From Promethearchaeota archaeon (lineage in GTDB: Archaea > Asgardarchaeota > Lokiarchaeia > Sigyniarchaeales > SOKP01), in contig JAUWHC010000075.1 of the NCBI GenBank assembly GCA_030606095.1, forward strand, positions 1 to 9,140: a stretch of 9,140 nucleotides of DNA, in the 5' to 3' direction. The first letter of the stretch is position 1. Each line of letters begins with the position of its first letter. Shown here in pieces: positions 6,871 to 9,140 of the stretch. The notes under the pieces are model-generated. The model was not told the DNA's origin. It ran no database searches and saw only the letters and a list, made by a program, of their open reading frames with translations. A program made the position numbers and the translations under genes.

Positions 6871-7086
6871 ATGAGAGATAAAAATATGATTAAAGATAAC
6901 ACGAAATATATAATGATTAACTAATTATATTCAAAATTTAAGTTAATTCAAAAAACAACGCCTAAAAAATTAACGCTTGGTCAAAACATCAGCCATCAAA
7001 CTATATGTAACGAGCTTTATAATATCGCTATTGACATCAGATACGAAAAATCGTGGAGAAAACATAGAAATATTTATAAAATTTAA
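6871..7086 (+). pseudogene. Small plus-strand pseudogene, possible TnpB N-terminal relic
   Basis: An ATG at 6871 opens a frame of 17 codons, stopped by TAA at 6922-6924. The same frame then continues for 53 codons to TAA at 7084-7086. The second part includes QKTTPKKLTLGQ and ISHQTICNELYNIAIDIRYE, then KSWRKHRNIYKI. The pattern C-x-ELYN-x-A-x4-R-x4-W resembles the first helix of one TnpB subgroup (usually CRELYNAALxER). If so, this is the start of a second, opposite-strand TnpB cut short. The match is short and from memory, so it is only a suggestion. Confidence 0.35.
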
Positions 7087-7099
7087 AAAATATAAATAT

Positions 7100-7109
7100 A
7101 AAAAAAAAA
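7100..7109 (-). terminator. T10 tract ending the glycosyltransferase-surface protein operon
   Basis: Ten T in a row on the minus strand, eight bases past the stop codon at 7118, with more T-rich sequence after it. This fits an archaeal U-tract terminator for the two-gene unit running from 9134 to 7118. Confidence 0.55.
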
Positions 7110-7117
7110 TTAAAAGG

Positions 7118-7861
7118 TTATATATCTCGTTTTCTCTTTACATATAAATAAATAACAATTAAAAATGCACTAATTAAGCCTATTGTGGAAGGTAATACAT
7201 ATAGAGGTATGGTATCGAGTGAAATATCAATGACGACTACATTACCAGTTATATATAATTTAAAAGAGCTTAAAATCCCATTTAGGTTATATACCACGAT
7301 TATATAAACATTTTCAGTGGGAATATTAGGTTGTATAAAGTCTTTTTCAACTTGAACATTTAAAGTTGGCAAAACACGATTATCAACATCGTACAAATTA
7401 CTCAGTTTCATTTCCCCTAAATAATCGCCAATCGGAACGGGTAACCAGAAAGGCACAAAAGGCAAATAAGTTGAAAAATTAAAATTGGCGGGGTATTGGC
7501 TTGGATTTTTTAAATATGAAGATTCTGTTATATTGTCAAGAGTTCCCCAACTCTCTTCGTTTTTCCACAACCATATGTTAACTGATGTTAATAGTGTTGT
7601 GGAATTTTGTTCTATCGTATTAACATCCCATCTCATCCTTTTTCCTTGGCTTAGGTTTTCAAACAATCCCGCATCTCTCCAACTCTCCCCAAAAAGCACG
7701 TTCATTTTGTTAATATTACATATATTGCATTTCCAAATTAATTGATCGCCTGTTCTAAAACCAATACTATAATCTAAAGCAATTACATTTGATGTGAAAC
7801 TCCCCATAAAAATTAAAATAAGAGCGATACTCGCAAAAAAATTTGTTCTTCTAACCTTCAT
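7118..7861 (-). CDS. Exported surface protein, signal peptide and C-terminal anchor
   Basis: A 247-residue protein of unknown family. Residues 1-28 form a signal peptide: KVRR near the N-terminus, a hydrophobic core, and SNVIA before a probable cut at A28. Residues 29-215 are an outside domain rich in beta-type, Trp and Tyr sequence, with four N-glycosylation sequons (N69, N86, N110, N128). Residues about 221-241 are a membrane helix followed by VKRKRDI, a typical cytoplasmic stop. The only cysteines are Cys45 and Cys48 in WKCNIC. The start at 7861 is chosen over the ATG at 7879 (six residues longer) because GAGGT lies eight bases upstream of it and the signal peptide then begins properly. 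The ATG overlaps the 3' end of the GT87 gene by 11 bases, so translation is probably coupled. It may be a substrate or partner of that enzyme, but this is inference. Confidence 0.78.
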   Translation of the reverse strand: MKVRRTNFFASIALILIFMGSFTSNVIALDYSIGFRTGDQLIWKCNICNINKMNVLFGESWRDAGLFENLSQGKRMRWDVNTIEQNSTTLLTSVNIWLWKNEESWGTLDNITESSYLKNPSQYPANFNFSTYLPFVPFWLPVPIGDYLGEMKLSNLYDVDNRVLPTLNVQVEKDFIQPNIPTENVYIIVVYNLNGILSSFKLYITGNVVVIDISLDTIPLYVLPSTIGLISAFLIVIYLYVKRKRDI

Positions 7862-9134
7862 TGATACTAACCTCAACATTTTTTAATTTTTTAGCTAAAC
7901 AGTATTTTATAACTCCGAAAAGTGCTAAGATTAGAAAAAATGTCCCAACAAAATTATACGGAAATAGAGGATATGTCAAATACCAAATTCCAACAAATAG
8001 GATATCAAAAAAATTGAAGAAGAATAGACTAGGCTTTATGTAATTCAACAACTCAGTCTTTCTCGGAAGATTAAAAATAATAATTATCAAAAGAGGCGTT
8101 AAGTTTAAGAGATGGTGGTCCCAAGAATCAAAATACGTAAGAAGCATAATTAATATACCAAATGTATAACCGTATAAGATAGAATTTTGTTCTCTCCTTC
8201 TTAAAACAAAAACACTGAATCCTATGCCCCCAATAATTCCAACTGAGACAAGGAGTATCGTTAATTGATTAAATGGAATATTATAAAGAAAACAGAAGTT
8301 AGTAATGAGTTTTGTTAAACTGTAAGAAAAATTTAGAGCAATAGGATTGCTTCCGGTAAAGTTAGTTGCTAAAAAGTCTTCCCATAATTTAGGAAAAGCG
8401 GCAAATAGAACGAAATTAGACAAAACTGGCAATAATACCCCAAAAAGTCTTATTAAACTTTTAGAAAAGTTGATTTTAAGCTTTCTTTTTTCTAAGTCAA
8501 AATGAAATATTAACAAGAATGGGATAAGAAAGATCGAAGTTGGTTTAATTATAATACTGATACCTAAGATAAAGCTCCCGATAAACTGCCAAACATTACT
8601 TTTATATGTAAGAAAAATTAACAAGGAAATTAAAATAAACAAAGTGATAAACAAATTAATCTGCCCATAGATATAGTTTAAAATGTGAGGCACACCCATT
8701 AAATATATACTAATATAGAGTATTATTCTTTTATCGTTTTGTTCGTGATCTTTTCCGCGAACTCTTTTTATTATCTCATACAAAAGCATAATAATTAGAA
8801 AATTTAAAAATAAATTTAGTGTATTAAACAACACAAAAGCTAACCTAAAATCTATAAGTGAAAAGGGAACAAAGAATAGTGCCGATAAAGGAAAGTATCG
8901 AAAATCCCAAAGATAATACGTTTGGTTATAGAGATTATTAATATCATTGAGGAAAATCTTGCCTGATTCGTAAAATATTAGGAAATCGTTCTTTTCGGAA
9001 AGAACCGTAAAAAACAAGATTATTGATAAAAAGTAATAAAATAAATGAAGTAAAACAGCGATTCGGAATATTTTCTCTTCCCAGAATCTATTAAATTTTC
9101 TTTTTACACTAATTAGTAAGTTAACAAAAATCAT
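7851..9134 (-). CDS. GT87-family (DUF2029-like) membrane glycosyltransferase, copy B
   Basis: A 427-residue polytopic membrane protein, paralogous to the gene at 3364-4647. Shared blocks include Asp50 in the first outside loop (NDFLIFYESG), FRYFPLSALFFVPF (78-91), GQINLFITL (157-165), GISIIIKPTS (191-200), TGSNPIALNFSYSLTKL and FDSWDHHLLNLTPLL (335-349). These are features of GT-C enzymes that transfer sugars from polyprenyl-phosphate carriers on the outer face. An in-frame TGA directly upstream (9140-9138) makes 9134 the only possible ATG here, so the gene is complete, but its promoter lies outside the window. Its 3' end overlaps the surface-protein gene by 11 bases and supplies that gene's ribosome-binding site. 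Charged loops (for example residues 121-136) differ from copy A, so acceptor or donor choice may have diverged. Confidence 0.83.
   Translation of the reverse strand: MIFVNLLISVKRKFNRFWEEKIFRIAVLLHLFYYFLSIILFFTVLSEKNDFLIFYESGKIFLNDINNLYNQTYYLWDFRYFPLSALFFVPFSLIDFRLAFVLFNTLNLFLNFLIIMLLYEIIKRVRGKDHEQNDKRIILYISIYLMGVPHILNYIYGQINLFITLFILISLLIFLTYKSNVWQFIGSFILGISIIIKPTSIFLIPFLLIFHFDLEKRKLKINFSKSLIRLFGVLLPVLSNFVLFAAFPKLWEDFLATNFTGSNPIALNFSYSLTKLITNFCFLYNIPFNQLTILLVSVGIIGGIGFSVFVLRRREQNSILYGYTFGILIMLLTYFDSWDHHLLNLTPLLIIIIFNLPRKTELLNYIKPSLFFFNFFDILFVGIWYLTYPLFPYNFVGTFFLILALFGVIKYCLAKKLKNVEVSINEG
7870..7874 (-). promoter_or_regulatory. Ribosome-binding site deciding the surface-protein start
   Basis: GAGGT on the minus strand, eight bases before the ATG at 7861 and lying inside the last codons of the upstream glycosyltransferase gene. 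It is the clearest Shine-Dalgarno sequence in the window and supports a coupled start at 7861 rather than 7879. Confidence 0.65.
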
Positions 9135-9140
9135 CGGTCA

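Larger units (their letters stand above)
6335..7117. other. Gene-free 780-base stretch with coding debris
   Basis: No intact gene is visible on either strand. The minus strand shows only the probable tnpB promoter region near 6335-6400. The plus strand, opposite to every real gene here, holds three short readable pieces (6451-6534, 6564-6827, 6871-7086) separated by very AT-rich spacers with T-tracts at 6543-6552, 6833-6840 and 6861-6868. The base composition of the pieces is less AT-rich than the spacers. The picture is of old mobile-element or gene remains next to the TnpB copy. Confidence 0.6.

Noticed and set aside
7485..7745. Plus-strand open frame of 86 codons inside the surface-protein gene
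   Set aside because: It is a shadow of the minus-strand gene, which has a signal peptide, anchor and ribosome-binding site.
1..9140. CRISPR array, tRNA or rRNA genes
   Set aside because: No regularly spaced repeats and no cloverleaf or rRNA-like conserved sequence were seen on either strand.

Overview
The window is AT-rich (stretches near 20% GC in the membrane-protein genes, locally near 45% in the first gene). All substantial genes lie on the minus strand. It reads as archaeal: TATA boxes sit at the expected distance upstream of starts, one start appears leaderless, another has a clean GAGGT ribosome-binding site, and genes end at T-tracts. The first gene combines an AN1-like zinc finger, tandem winged helices and an adaptin-ear-like C-terminus. 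That is the kind of eukaryote-flavoured domain mix known from Asgard (Lokiarchaeia-like) genomes. The lineage call is inference, not proof.

Layout in minus-strand reading order, from high to low coordinates. At 9134-7851 is a GT87-type membrane glycosyltransferase. It overlaps by 11 bases a gene at 7861-7118 for an exported, C-terminally anchored surface protein with four N-glycosylation sequons. Next, about 780 bases (7117-6335) carry no intact gene but hold plus-strand coding debris and a 12-base direct repeat attached to T-tracts. At 6334-4743 is a TnpB (IS605/IS1341-type RNA-guided nuclease) copy broken by an internal deletion with a frameshift. At 4647-3364 is a second GT87 enzyme, clearly paralogous to the first and of identical length once its start is corrected. 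At 3277-2567 is a six-helix CcdA/DsbD-like thiol electron carrier. At 2397-28 is the large multidomain zinc-finger/winged-helix protein.

How the genes relate: the two GT87 genes look like a local duplication now separated by the surface-protein gene and the transposon. The GT-surface protein pair is probably translationally coupled, which suggests, but does not show, that the surface protein is a substrate or partner of glycosylation. The CcdA-like protein could supply reductant to the outer membrane face. The exported protein carries a lone CxxC, but a link between the two is speculative. The zinc-finger/winged-helix gene has its own promoter and seems functionally separate. The most unusual items are that multidomain protein and the TnpB, which has a rearranged RuvC active site and a long insertion after the RuvC-I motif.
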